A DNA stretch of 20,603 nt from Faecalicatena sp. (GTDB lineage Bacteria; Bacillota; Clostridia; Lachnospirales; Lachnospiraceae). A program made the position numbers and the translations under genes. The notes beneath the pieces were generated by a model, which had not been told where the DNA came from, did no database searches, and saw nothing but the letters and a program-made list of their open reading frames with translations. Positions 1 through 7,875 of the stretch are shown here, one piece after another; the first letter of the stretch is position 1; each line of letters begins with the position of its first letter. The DNA lies in the NCBI GenBank assembly GCA_009774255.1, contig VSNK01000068.1, positions 1-20,603 of the forward strand, read 5' to 3'.

Positions 1-25
1 GGTAAATAAATATAAAAAGTTTACC
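1..25. promoter_or_regulatory. Possible operator: 6-bp inverted repeat at window edge
   Basis: GGTAAA (1-6) and TTTACC (20-25) form a perfect inverted repeat with a 13-nt A/T spacer, 29 nt before the start codon of the binding-protein gene. Such a site just upstream of a sugar-transporter operon could be a regulator binding site. The window starts at its first base, so the promoter and any extension are not visible, and a 6-bp repeat in A/T-rich DNA can arise by chance. Confidence 0.25.
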
Positions 26-54
26 AAAAACACAAAAAGAAAAGGAGAAAAAGT

Positions 55-1515
55 ATGAAGAAGAAATGGTTAGCAGTCTTACTGAGTGTTGCTGTATTGG
101 CAGGGGCATTGCCCGGATGTGCAATCTCAACGACCAAGGAGCCGGAGGATGGAGGCGCAGAGAGCACGGAAGGAACGGAGAATACGGAAGACACCGGCGG
201 CGCGGAGGATGCAGAGGATGTGGTGGTCATGAAGGATGAAGACATGGAGGGCAGAGAGCAGATTTCCCTCTGGTTCTGGGGAGCGGAGCCCTACGCCCAG
301 GAAGCCTTCAAAAAAATCCTGGTGGACAAGTACAATGCTTCCCAGGAGGATTACCAGCTTGTCGTAGAATTCCGTCCTTCCGTAGACGCGGATATCAAGA
401 CCGCGCTGGCAGCGAACCAGGGGCCGGATATCATCTATGGCTCTGGTCCGTCCTTTGTCATGCCGCTGGTGGATGCGCAGAAGCTGGAGAATATGGACGA
501 ATATGCGGAGGAATACGGATGGAAGGATAAGATCCTGGAACCCTACTACGAATCCGGAACCGTACACGGAAGTCTCTACAGCCTGGTAAACGGCGTCAGT
601 GCCATGGGTGTATTCTACAACAAAAAGGTTCTGGAGGACAACGGCTGGGAGGTTCCTGAGACTATTGAAGAGATGGAAGCGATTATGGATGAAGCGCTGG
701 AAAAGGGGATGTACGCGTCAGTGACGGGAAATAAGGGTTGGCAGCCAGTGAATGAAAACTATGCGTCCCTGTTCCTGACCCACATCGCGTCTCCTAAGAC
801 CATGTACAATGTTCTGACAGGGGAAGAAAGCTGGGTCAACGATGATGTGAAAGCTGCCTTTGAGAAGTCCAAGGAATGGTGGGATAAGGGATATCTTGCA
901 GGCGAGGATTATGTGAACCTGACCTTCAGTGAATCCCTGCAGCTTCTGGCAGATGAAAAATCCCCGTTCTTCGTGGGCCCGTCCATGGCGTTCCAGTGGG
1001 CAGCGTCCTTCTTTACCGGAGATAAGGAAGAAAATATTGTGTTTATTCCCTTCCCGGCTACGGAACAGGTACCGGATACCACCTATACATTGGGTGCGTG
1101 CTGCACATTGTCCATCAATGCGAACGCAGAAGATTCTCATAAGGATGAAGCGGCAAAGATTATTGACATGATGATGAACGCAGAATTCATGCAGGAAATG
1201 ACCGCGGCGTGGCCGGGATACTGGGGAACCCCTCTCAAGGATCTGTCAGCCGTGGATTCCGGCGGTATGAGCTATCTGTCGGCCGAATTTGTAAAGGTAG
1301 TCAGCGATATTTCCGATGCGGTGAATCAGGGAAACTTCGGATATTATGACAATACCTTCTTCCCGCCCGCGACACAGACACGGATTGTCAATATCGACGA
1401 AGTATGGTATGAAACATCGACGGTAGATGAATATGTACAGTCCCTGGAGGACGAATTCAGGGCTGAGTTTGAAAATGGCATGGTGCCTCCGATTCCGAAG
1501 CCGAATATGGATTGA
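55..1515 (+). CDS. CUT1-type ABC transporter solute-binding lipoprotein
   Basis: This is a 486-residue extracellular solute-binding protein of family 1, the kind that captures sugars and related glycosides and delivers them to two MalF/MalG-type permeases. The N-terminus is a lipoprotein signal: a Lys-rich start, a hydrophobic core and the lipobox LPGC with Cys22 as lipidation site. Residues about 28-65 form an acidic Glu/Thr/Gly-rich linker that would hold the binding domain off the membrane. The rest has the typical mixed alpha/beta composition, for example an NQGPDIIYG stretch and a YNKKVLEDNGWEVPET stretch common to this family. The start is supported by AGGAG at 43-47. It is the first gene seen in the cluster and is separated from the permeases by a terminator-like hairpin. 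The ligand cannot be read from the sequence; the downstream enzymes suggest a ribosylated or otherwise glycosylated small molecule (inference). Confidence 0.93.
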   Translation: MKKKWLAVLLSVAVLAGALPGCAISTTKEPEDGGAESTEGTENTEDTGGAEDAEDVVVMKDEDMEGREQISLWFWGAEPYAQEAFKKILVDKYNASQEDYQLVVEFRPSVDADIKTALAANQGPDIIYGSGPSFVMPLVDAQKLENMDEYAEEYGWKDKILEPYYESGTVHGSLYSLVNGVSAMGVFYNKKVLEDNGWEVPETIEEMEAIMDEALEKGMYASVTGNKGWQPVNENYASLFLTHIASPKTMYNVLTGEESWVNDDVKAAFEKSKEWWDKGYLAGEDYVNLTFSESLQLLADEKSPFFVGPSMAFQWAASFFTGDKEENIVFIPFPATEQVPDTTYTLGACCTLSINANAEDSHKDEAAKIIDMMMNAEFMQEMTAAWPGYWGTPLKDLSAVDSGGMSYLSAEFVKVVSDISDAVNQGNFGYYDNTFFPPATQTRIVNIDEVWYETSTVDEYVQSLEDEFRAEFENGMVPPIPKPNMD

Positions 1516-1522
1516 CGGGACG

Positions 1523-1545
1523 CACGGCAGATTTTATCGGCCGTG
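1523..1545 (+). other. Small stem-loop after the binding-protein gene
   Basis: CACGGC (1523-1528) pairs with GCCGTG (1540-1545) across an 11-nt loop, starting 8 nt after the stop codon. Most of this hairpin is part of a 22-nt sequence found again at 17718-17739. It has no U-tract of its own and may protect the 3' end of the binding-protein mRNA. Confidence 0.4.
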
Positions 1546-1546
1546 A
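1525..1546 (+). repeat. 22-nt dispersed repeat, copy 1
   Basis: The 22 bases match 17718-17739 with a single mismatch (T1535 versus C17728); the shared core reads CAGATTTYATCGGCCGTGA. Both copies are in non-coding DNA on the same strand, here between the binding-protein and permease genes and there just upstream of the carboxylesterase. Such a long match by chance within 20 kb is unlikely. Confidence 0.6.
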
Positions 1547-1581
1547 ATATAAAAAAGACAATTTTAGTAATGACAGTAAGG

Positions 1582-1626
1582 AAGCGGGTCGGAATCGATC
1601 GGACAACGGATTCTGATTCGCTTTTT
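1582..1626 (+). terminator. Intrinsic terminator/attenuator between binding protein and permeases
   Basis: Bases 1582-1596 pair with 1609-1623 in a 15-bp stem that includes three G-U pairs, closed by a 12-nt loop. The T-run (1622-1626) begins at the end of the stem. This is the form of a Rho-independent terminator. It sits between the first and second gene of one transporter, so it would let part of the transcripts end after the binding protein. That arrangement is a known way to make binding protein in excess over permeases. Whether it is also regulated is not visible. Confidence 0.65.
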
Positions 1627-1682
1627 CACTCAGGTTTCTTTTTGACAGGACGGCGATGCCTGCAGAAGAATAGGAGAAAAAG

Positions 1683-2552
1683 ATGAAAAAAAGAAAAATA
1701 AATTGGAATTATTTCCTGATCGCCCCTGCGCTGCTGATCAGCGTGAGCATTATACTAATCCCTGGTGTTATGACATTTGCGTATTCCTTTACGGACTGGA
1801 ACGGACTGTCGCCAAATATTAATTTTATCGGATTGAAAAATTTTATCGAACTCTTTAAGGACAAGATCTTTTTCCAGGCTATCCGGAACAATGTAATCTG
1901 GACAGTGATGTTTCTGACGATCCCGGTCTGCATCGGTATGCTGGCGGCCATGCTGCTGCTTTCCAGAAAACGGACCAGGAGTATCTATCAGGTGGCATTC
2001 CTGATCCCTTACGTGCTGGCACCTTCCGTCAATGCCATGCTGTGGCTGAACGTAGTGTTCAGCCCGGTATCCGGCGTGATCTCCGTGTTTAGGAATATGG
2101 GATTTGATATCAGTTCCCCGCTTGCGGATATGAAAACGGCGATCTACGGCTGCGCGGCAGTGGATATCTGGCATTATTGGAGCTACCTGACCGTCATCTA
2201 TCTGGCGGCGCTGCGCCAGGTGCCCACGGACCAGGTGGAAGCGGCCAGGCTGGACGGCTGCAACGGATGGCAGCTGTTCCGCTACATATACCTGCCGAAT
2301 ATTATGTCTACGGTCAGTCTGATGTTCGTCATGATCACAATCGGGTCCTTCCTGGCCTTCGATTATATCAAACTGATGACAGGCGGCGGACCGGCCCATG
2401 CGACGGAGGTGCTTGGAACCTATGCTTATTCCTTTGCCTTTGATTCCATGAAGGTCGGAAAAGCGGCGGCAGTGGGGCTGTTCATCAGTTTCTTTGGACT
2501 GATCGCCTCAACCGTTTACACGAAACTCAGCAAAAATGAAGAGATGCAGTAG
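1683..2552 (+). CDS. CUT1 ABC transporter permease, MalF/UgpA-like
   Basis: This 289-residue integral membrane protein is one half of the transmembrane channel of the sugar importer. It begins with a short Lys-rich cytoplasmic tail followed by a hydrophobic helix (about residues 10-32), with about six membrane segments in all. The cytoplasmic EAA loop that docks onto the ATPase starts at about residue 186 (EAARLDG) and ends with YLPNI, matching the family pattern EAA-x3-G-x9-I-x-LP. GGAG lies 8 nt before the ATG. It follows the binding-protein gene after 167 non-coding bases and precedes its partner permease by 11 bases. No transporter ATPase gene is present in the window, so a shared MsmK/MsmX-type ATPase encoded elsewhere is the likely energy source (inference from the family). 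Confidence 0.93.
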   Translation: MKKRKINWNYFLIAPALLISVSIILIPGVMTFAYSFTDWNGLSPNINFIGLKNFIELFKDKIFFQAIRNNVIWTVMFLTIPVCIGMLAAMLLLSRKRTRSIYQVAFLIPYVLAPSVNAMLWLNVVFSPVSGVISVFRNMGFDISSPLADMKTAIYGCAAVDIWHYWSYLTVIYLAALRQVPTDQVEAARLDGCNGWQLFRYIYLPNIMSTVSLMFVMITIGSFLAFDYIKLMTGGGPAHATEVLGTYAYSFAFDSMKVGKAAAVGLFISFFGLIASTVYTKLSKNEEMQ

Positions 2553-2563
2553 GAGGAAGGAAA

Positions 2564-3406
2564 ATGGGAGTGACTTCAAAGAAAAAAAGGTTTGGTATCA
2601 ACTTTTCAATCCATCTGGTCCTGATCATTCTTGTGATCATCTGCCTGGCGCCCATCGCGCTGGTGTTGATCAACAGCTTTAAGACCAACACGGAGATTGT
2701 CAGCAATCCGCTTTCGTGGCCTTTTGTCCTGCACCTGGAGAATTATATCCAGGCGTGGAAGACAGGCAACTTCTCCGTGGGCTTTCTCAACAGTGTGAAG
2801 CTGACCGGATGTACGGTGGTGATCGTGCTGATCACGGCAAGCCTGGCCGGATATGTATTGTCCGGGAAGCGGATCAAGGGAAGCGGCGTGATCCTGATGT
2901 ACTTTATGATGGCAATGACCGTGCCGATCCAGCTGTTTTTATTCCCGCTGTATTATGCCTATGCGAAATTAAATCTGATCGGAAATATTCTCGCCACCAG
3001 TTTTATTCTGGCTGCGCTGTATATGCCCCTTTCCGTATTTCTGATGCGGACATTTTTCCTGAACGTACCGAAAGAGCTGGAGGAGTCCGCGCGGATCGAC
3101 GGGGCGGGAACCTGGCAGGTGATCTGGCATATCATGCGTCCGGTGGTTTCCCCGGGGCTGATCACGGTGGCGATCCTGATCGGGCTGCAGTCCTGGAATG
3201 AATACCTGATCTCCTCCACATTTCTGCAGGGAGCCAAGAACTTTACGGCAACGCTTGGATTCCTGGCCATGAACGGCTCCTATGGTTCCGATATGGGTGT
3301 CATGATGGCGGCGGCCTCCACATTGATCGGGCCGATCATCGTATTCTTCCTGTGTACCCAGAGGTACTTTGTGGACGGTATGGTCAGCGGAGCCGTGAAG
3401 GGCTGA
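2564..3406 (+). CDS. CUT1 ABC transporter permease, MalG/UgpE-like
   Basis: This 280-residue protein is the second permease subunit. It has an N-terminal membrane helix (about residues 14-36), a periplasmic-side NSFKTNTEIV segment typical of MalG-like proteins, and an EAA loop starting at about residue 173 (EESARIDGAGTW) that contacts the ATPase. The length and roughly six helices match the family. The ATG is preceded by AGGAGGAAGGAAA, a strong ribosome binding site, only 11 nt after the stop of the first permease, so the two are very likely co-translated. The C-terminus (RYFVDGMVSGAVKG) is the usual ending of this subunit. Confidence 0.93.
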   Translation: MGVTSKKKRFGINFSIHLVLIILVIICLAPIALVLINSFKTNTEIVSNPLSWPFVLHLENYIQAWKTGNFSVGFLNSVKLTGCTVVIVLITASLAGYVLSGKRIKGSGVILMYFMMAMTVPIQLFLFPLYYAYAKLNLIGNILATSFILAALYMPLSVFLMRTFFLNVPKELEESARIDGAGTWQVIWHIMRPVVSPGLITVAILIGLQSWNEYLISSTFLQGAKNFTATLGFLAMNGSYGSDMGVMMAAASTLIGPIIVFFLCTQRYFVDGMVSGAVKG

Positions 3407-3462
3407 CAGGCTGTAGACTGTAAGGAGATCCGCGGTGAAAATTAGGGATAAAGGAGAGTTTT

Positions 3463-5580
3463 ATGAGTATTAAAAAGTATCAGAATCAGATTTATGCCGG
3501 AGTGCTGGGGAAGATCATCGGGGTTTACCTGGGCAGGCCGGTGGAAGGATGGAGCTTTGAAAAGATCCGGGAGCATTTCGGGGAAGTGTACTATTATAAG
3601 GGACATTTCACAGGGGCCCCCTTGATCGTGCCGGACGACGACATCTCGGGGACCTTCGCGTTCTTCCGGGCTCTGGAGGACAACGGCTACAGCGCCGGGC
3701 TGACGGCAGAGGACATCGGAAATGCCTGGCTCAACTATATTGTGGAAAATGAGACCATCCTGTGGTGGGGCGGACTGTGCAGGAGCACGGAGCACACCGC
3801 GTATATCCGCCTGAAAAACGGAATCAAGGCTCCCCAGAGCGGGAGTGAGAAGCTCAACGGAAAAAGCATGTCGGAGCAGATCGGCTCGGAAATTTTCATT
3901 GATACCTGGGCCCTCGTCAATCCGGCAAATCCAAAGCGGGCTGCGGATATGGCAAGGAAGGCGGCCAGCGTCAGCCATGACGGGCTGGCCGTCGATGCGG
4001 CGGTGTATCTGGCCGTGATGGAAGCCATGGCGTTCGAAGAAAGAGACATCGACGTGCTTCTGGACAAAGGGCTGGAATATATAGACAATCCCTTTTTTAA
4101 AGGGCTGGTAACGGAGCTGCGCGGACGCTGCCGGGCCGCGGGAGACTGGCATGAGGTACGGGAATGGATCGCGCGGGAGCACGGGTATGACAAATATCCC
4201 GGAAACTGTCCCATGGTCACCAACCACCTGACCCTTTTGATGGCCCTGATTCTGGGAGGAGATGATTTCAACAAGGCATGTATGATCGCCAGCTCGGCAG
4301 GATGGGATACGGACTGCAACTCCGGAAATGTAGGTTGTTTAAACGGGATCAGGCTCGGGCTGGAAGGCTTTGAGAAGGGGACGGATCTGAGAAAGCCGGT
4401 TGCGGACCGCCTGTATGTAGTCAGCAGCGACGGAGGAGAGACCGTGTCCGACGCGGTGATCGAGACGCGCAAGATTGTGAAGGCAGCCGCAATGCTGAAC
4501 GGAGAAGAGGCAAAGCTTCCGAAGGAGCGGTATGCGTTTGAATATCCGGGGAGCGTACAGGGCGTGGTTCCATTTGACGGAAACCCAAAAGAGCAGGTGC
4601 TGACCCGGATTGAAAATGCTTACGAGACGACCGGGGAATACGGCTGCAAGATTTCTTATGAAGGACTGGGCGCGGGGGTGCATGCAAGCTGCTGCGTAGA
4701 TACTTTCATCGATCTCAAGCCCAAGGGGAAGGAAGGGACAAGTTATTTTGACGTACTCTGTTCCCCGACCCTTTACAGCGGGCAGGAGATTGCCGCCTGT
4801 GTTACGGCGGTTGATGAAGTGAACCCGGATTTCCGGTTTTTTATCCAGTACTTTGATGGAGAGGATCAACTGGCAATCCGGTATGCGGAGCCGGTGCATT
4901 TGAAAAAGGGGCATAATCTGATAAAGTGGATGGTGCCGGATACCGGAGGACATGCGGTGTACCGACTGGGAATCAACCTGCAGAGCCATTTCAGAGTGGA
5001 CGGCAGTATCATCCTGAATACGCTGGACTGGTCCAATGCGCCGGTGAGATTTGCGATGGGGCGCTCCATGGAAATGACGCCTTCTCTGACCCCCTGGACC
5101 ACCACCACATCCTGGCTGAAAACCTTTGTCTCTTCGGCGGATCATTTCAACCCGGATTACACCGTTACCTTTTCCATCTGCCATGAGAGGGAGAACGGAG
5201 TGGCCACGACAGGCAGCAGTGACTGGGACGACTATACCGTGTCCTCGGCCATCACCTTTTCTCAGCAGGATGCCGCGGGGCTTGTGGCCCGCGCGAAAGG
5301 GCACAGGCAGTATTACGGGGCAGTGCTGACCGGAGGGTGCGCCCGGATTTATAAACAGAAAAACGAACAGAGGATCCTTCTGGCGAAAGAACAGTTCGGA
5401 TATCAGATCGACGAGACTCATGAACTGGCCTTCAAGGTAAAAGGAGAAACACTGGAGCTGTATATAGACAAAGAGAAAGTACTCTGTGCTTCGGATTCGG
5501 AATATTCCCGCGGCCAGGCCGGATTTGTCGTAGATTCCGGCGCGGTGCTGGGAGACGGATTTGTCGTGGAGAGAGCGTGA
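3463..5580 (+). CDS. ADP-ribosylglycohydrolase-family protein with C-terminal beta-rich domain
   Basis: The first ~340 of 705 residues match the ADP-ribosylglycohydrolase (ARH/DraG) fold. This family hydrolyses the bond between ribose and its partner using two metal ions. The two signature metal sites are visible: an acidic cluster D58-D59-D60 in PDDDISGTF, and D282-x-D284 in GWDTDCNSGNVG. Residues about 370-705 are an added region rich in beta-strand-like segments. Its last ~110 residues (from about HRQYYGAVLTGG) resemble concanavalin/laminin-G-like folds that bind glycans. ARH proteins of the single-domain type are about 300 residues, so this is more than twice the usual length. No signal peptide is seen, so it should act in the cytoplasm. 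GGAG lies 8 nt before the ATG. Its place directly after the permeases suggests that it acts on the imported compound; the true substrate is unknown and need not be ADP-ribosyl protein. Confidence 0.85.
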   Translation: MSIKKYQNQIYAGVLGKIIGVYLGRPVEGWSFEKIREHFGEVYYYKGHFTGAPLIVPDDDISGTFAFFRALEDNGYSAGLTAEDIGNAWLNYIVENETILWWGGLCRSTEHTAYIRLKNGIKAPQSGSEKLNGKSMSEQIGSEIFIDTWALVNPANPKRAADMARKAASVSHDGLAVDAAVYLAVMEAMAFEERDIDVLLDKGLEYIDNPFFKGLVTELRGRCRAAGDWHEVREWIAREHGYDKYPGNCPMVTNHLTLLMALILGGDDFNKACMIASSAGWDTDCNSGNVGCLNGIRLGLEGFEKGTDLRKPVADRLYVVSSDGGETVSDAVIETRKIVKAAAMLNGEEAKLPKERYAFEYPGSVQGVVPFDGNPKEQVLTRIENAYETTGEYGCKISYEGLGAGVHASCCVDTFIDLKPKGKEGTSYFDVLCSPTLYSGQEIAACVTAVDEVNPDFRFFIQYFDGEDQLAIRYAEPVHLKKGHNLIKWMVPDTGGHAVYRLGINLQSHFRVDGSIILNTLDWSNAPVRFAMGRSMEMTPSLTPWTTTTSWLKTFVSSADHFNPDYTVTFSICHERENGVATTGSSDWDDYTVSSAITFSQQDAAGLVARAKGHRQYYGAVLTGGCARIYKQKNEQRILLAKEQFGYQIDETHELAFKVKGETLELYIDKEKVLCASDSEYSRGQAGFVVDSGAVLGDGFVVERA

Positions 5581-5606
5581 AGGGAAGACATTTTTGGAGG
5601 GCTTTT

Positions 5607-6515
5607 ATGAAGTATATCGTAGTATCAGCTGTGGTTACGGATGAAATACATTTTCCGGACGGAAGCGTCCGGGCCGCCCCGGGCGGCGCCGGGATCTATG
5701 CGTTGTGCGGGATCCGGCTGTGGTGCGATGAAGTCATGGCCGTCACGGGGATCGGAGAGGACTATGAACGTCTGCACGGAGAATGGTATCGGAGGAACCA
5801 CATATCCATGGAGGGCTTTTGTATCAGGGACGCCAGAAGCCCCCGCACGATCGTGGAATATTTTCCGGATGGAGAACGGGTGGAGACGCCTGCGCTGGGA
5901 CCGGCGCATTTCCACGCCCTGGAGACGACCGGGGAAGAGCTGCGGCCCTACCTGGACACTGCCGAGGGAATGTACATTTTTCGGAATACGGATCTGGATT
6001 TCTGGACTCCGTTCCTGGAAAAAAAGAAGGATTCTTCCTGTAAGGTTATGTGGGAACTTTCCGCAGACGCCGCGCGCAGGGAAAATCTGGAGACCGTCAG
6101 AAACATTGCAGGGCAGTTGGCTGCATTTTCGCTGAATATGACAGAGGCAAAGAGCCTGTTCGCTACCTCGGACCGGGAGCGAATCATCGCAGAGCTTGGC
6201 ACCTGGGGGCCGGAATTGATCTTCCTGCGCCAGGGGGCAAAGGGAGCGGTGATGATCACGTCGGAAGAGGCCGTGGAAGTTCCCCCGCAGCCGAATGTCC
6301 GGGTGGTGGATGAGACAGGAGGCGGAAACAGCTCCACCGGGGCGGTCCTGTGCGGGCTGGTGGAAGGCAGGTCTCCCAAAATCTGCGGAAGGATGGGAAG
6401 CATCTCCGCGGCAATGTGTATTTCGCAGTATGGCGTGCCGGAAGTGATCTCGGAGGAAATGCGGAAGGAGGCGCGCACAAGAGCGATGGGAAAGGTCGGG
6501 TATCAAACATGTTAA
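5607..6515 (+). CDS. PfkB-family carbohydrate kinase-like protein with GGGN in the catalytic motif
   Basis: This protein of 302 residues belongs to the ribokinase/PfkB superfamily, whose members phosphorylate sugars and nucleosides. The N-terminal GGAGIYALCGIRLWC segment fits the glycine-rich substrate region. The C-terminal signature reads D235-E-T-G-G-G-N241. In most family members the last position is an Asp (GAGD) acting as catalytic base; here it is Asn. I recall the same GGGN in Mak32-like PfkB proteins, so it may define a subgroup, possibly with altered or no kinase activity. The start was taken at 5607 because GGAGG lies 6 nt upstream; an in-frame GTG at 5577 overlaps the previous stop and has no such site. 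Its end overlaps the SIS gene by 7 nt, which indicates translational coupling. Confidence 0.85.
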   Translation: MKYIVVSAVVTDEIHFPDGSVRAAPGGAGIYALCGIRLWCDEVMAVTGIGEDYERLHGEWYRRNHISMEGFCIRDARSPRTIVEYFPDGERVETPALGPAHFHALETTGEELRPYLDTAEGMYIFRNTDLDFWTPFLEKKKDSSCKVMWELSADAARRENLETVRNIAGQLAAFSLNMTEAKSLFATSDRERIIAELGTWGPELIFLRQGAKGAVMITSEEAVEVPPQPNVRVVDETGGGNSSTGAVLCGLVEGRSPKICGRMGSISAAMCISQYGVPEVISEEMRKEARTRAMGKVGYQTC

Positions 6516-7684
6516 GTGAAAAAATGAGGGAAAAGGAATCAATAAAACAGATCCGATATGATAATCCGATGAGCAGACAGGTGGAAAGTCTGCCGGAATT
6601 GATCGAGGCGCAGTATGATGACCTGGAGCCAAAGGCAAGGAAGGTTCTTTCCTTTCAGGAAATCTACAATATCCAGAGGATCATTTTGACAGGCTGCGGG
6701 GATTCCCTGGCAGCCGCGATGGCGACGAAGCATGCCTTCGAGATGCTGACCGGCATCCCCACGGAGGTGGTCACAGCCATCGAACTGAGCCGGTTTTACT
6801 GTGAGAAACATCTGGGGATCGACTGCCGGAATCCGCTGGTGATCGCGGTCAGCAATTCGGGCACCGGGGCAAGGGTGTCCGAGGCGGTGCAAAGAGCCGG
6901 GAAGTATGGGTGCTTCGTGCTGGGAATCACGGGAAAGGAAGAATCTCCGCTGGGGATGTATTCGGATCGAATCCTGAAGCTGAATATCCCGCCTTTCGAA
7001 AGCGCGCCGGGAACCAGGAGCTACCTGGTGAGCGTGATGTCCCTGCTGCTGCTGGCGATCCGGTTTGGCGAAGTGCGGCATCAGTACACCATGGACCAGG
7101 CTATGGATTACCGCAGGGATATCCGGAGGCAGGGAGAGCTGCTTCGCGCCCTGCTCCCGGAAATGGAGAACATCTGTCAGGCCGTGGCGGAAAAGTGGCA
7201 GGGATTTCCGTGCTATGACTTCGTGGGCTCTGGCTTTGATTATGCGGCGGCGTGGTTCGGGCAGGCGAAGATTCTGGAGGCGACCGGAAAATTTGCCATG
7301 CATATCAATACGGAGGAATGGTTCCACCTTAATTTCTTTGCAAAAAATACAAGAGAAATGGGAACCGTGGTGGTGGCCAATACCACAAGCCCGGGGCACA
7401 GCCGTGCAAGGGAAATGGTGAAATACGCTAATGTGCTGCATCGTCCCCTGGCAGTCATCACGGACGGGGATGCAGAGGACTTCGGCGGGGAAGAGGCTGT
7501 CTATATCAAAGTGCCGAAGCCGGAATATCCCATCACCATGCCGCTGACCCAGTTCGCGCCCGTATGCCTGATCGCGGCGTATATCGCGGAGCTGACCGGG
7601 GAGGAGTACGGGAGGGGCTGCAGAGGAGATTGGTCGTTCAGTAAAAACGGAGCCGGAGTGACAGAGAGCGAGATCATCGTATAA
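6509..7684 (+). CDS. Double-SIS-domain sugar isomerase/deglycase-like protein
   Basis: The 391-residue protein has two SIS domains, as in GlmS, AgaS and FrlB, which isomerise, deaminate or deglycate sugar phosphates. The first domain shows the phosphosugar-binding TGCGDS (around residues 61-66) and a VSNSGTGARVSEAV segment. The second shows VGSGFDYAAA and an INTEEWFHLNFFAK stretch in the position of the catalytic Glu/His loop of this family. There is no glutaminase domain, so it is not a full glucosamine synthase. The start is set at the ATG overlapping the end of the kinase-like gene; the reading frame stays open further upstream but runs inside that gene, and an ATG at 6524 is an alternative. 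Paired with a PfkB protein and an ABC importer, it recalls the FrlD/FrlB pair that phosphorylates and then splits fructosamines. A similar split of a sugar-amine phosphate is a reasonable hypothesis, not a demonstrated function. Confidence 0.85.
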   Translation: MLSEKMREKESIKQIRYDNPMSRQVESLPELIEAQYDDLEPKARKVLSFQEIYNIQRIILTGCGDSLAAAMATKHAFEMLTGIPTEVVTAIELSRFYCEKHLGIDCRNPLVIAVSNSGTGARVSEAVQRAGKYGCFVLGITGKEESPLGMYSDRILKLNIPPFESAPGTRSYLVSVMSLLLLAIRFGEVRHQYTMDQAMDYRRDIRRQGELLRALLPEMENICQAVAEKWQGFPCYDFVGSGFDYAAAWFGQAKILEATGKFAMHINTEEWFHLNFFAKNTREMGTVVVANTTSPGHSRAREMVKYANVLHRPLAVITDGDAEDFGGEEAVYIKVPKPEYPITMPLTQFAPVCLIAAYIAELTGEEYGRGCRGDWSFSKNGAGVTESEIIV

Positions 7685-7722
7685 GGCTGCCGGCGGAAGG
7701 TTTATGAGAAGGAAGCAGTCAT

Positions 7723-7870
7723 AAGGAATCCTCCCGCAAAGCGGAACCCTCCTTGTGGCAAATGCCGCCGAACGAAGGCAAGGGGGCATTTCAGTGAAGT
7801 TAGGCGCTTAACAACGAAATCTTGCGCATTTTGGCAAAATTTTGGTTCCGGCTTGTCCGGGTTAGGAGAA
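7723..7870 (+). repeat. Structured, repeat-like intergenic element upstream of yjbQ-like gene
   Basis: Three nested or consecutive hairpins can be drawn. AAGGA (7723-7727) pairs with TCCTT (7750-7754) around an inner CCGC-AAA-GCGG hairpin (7734-7744). AAATGCC (7760-7766) pairs with GGCATTT (7785-7791) around an inner GCC/GGC pair (7767-7769 with 7777-7779). CCGG (7848-7851) pairs with CCGG (7857-7860). The stretch 7800-7870 resembles sequence I associate with recurrent intergenic elements of Lachnospiraceae genomes, but this is memory and was not searched. It splits an otherwise compact gene cluster and could be a mobile palindromic element or a structured RNA leader. Confidence 0.45.
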
Positions 7871-7875
7871 ACAGG

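Noticed and set aside
4339..5421. Long minus-strand open frame opposite the ARH-family gene
   Set aside because: It lies wholly opposite a conserved coding sequence, has no recognisable domain, and is explained by codon bias of the real gene.
6350..6508. Upstream extension of the SIS protein
   Set aside because: The extra 53 codons lie inside the PfkB-like gene in another frame and do not resemble the N-terminus of SIS proteins.
6539..7789. Minus-strand open frame of 416 codons opposite the SIS gene
   Set aside because: It is a shadow of the SIS gene: His/Arg/Pro-rich, no known motif, and it runs into the structured intergenic element.
7822..7875. Upstream extension of the YjbQ protein
   Set aside because: The extension is translated repeat-like intergenic sequence; the ATG at 7876 has a ribosome binding site and gives the family length.
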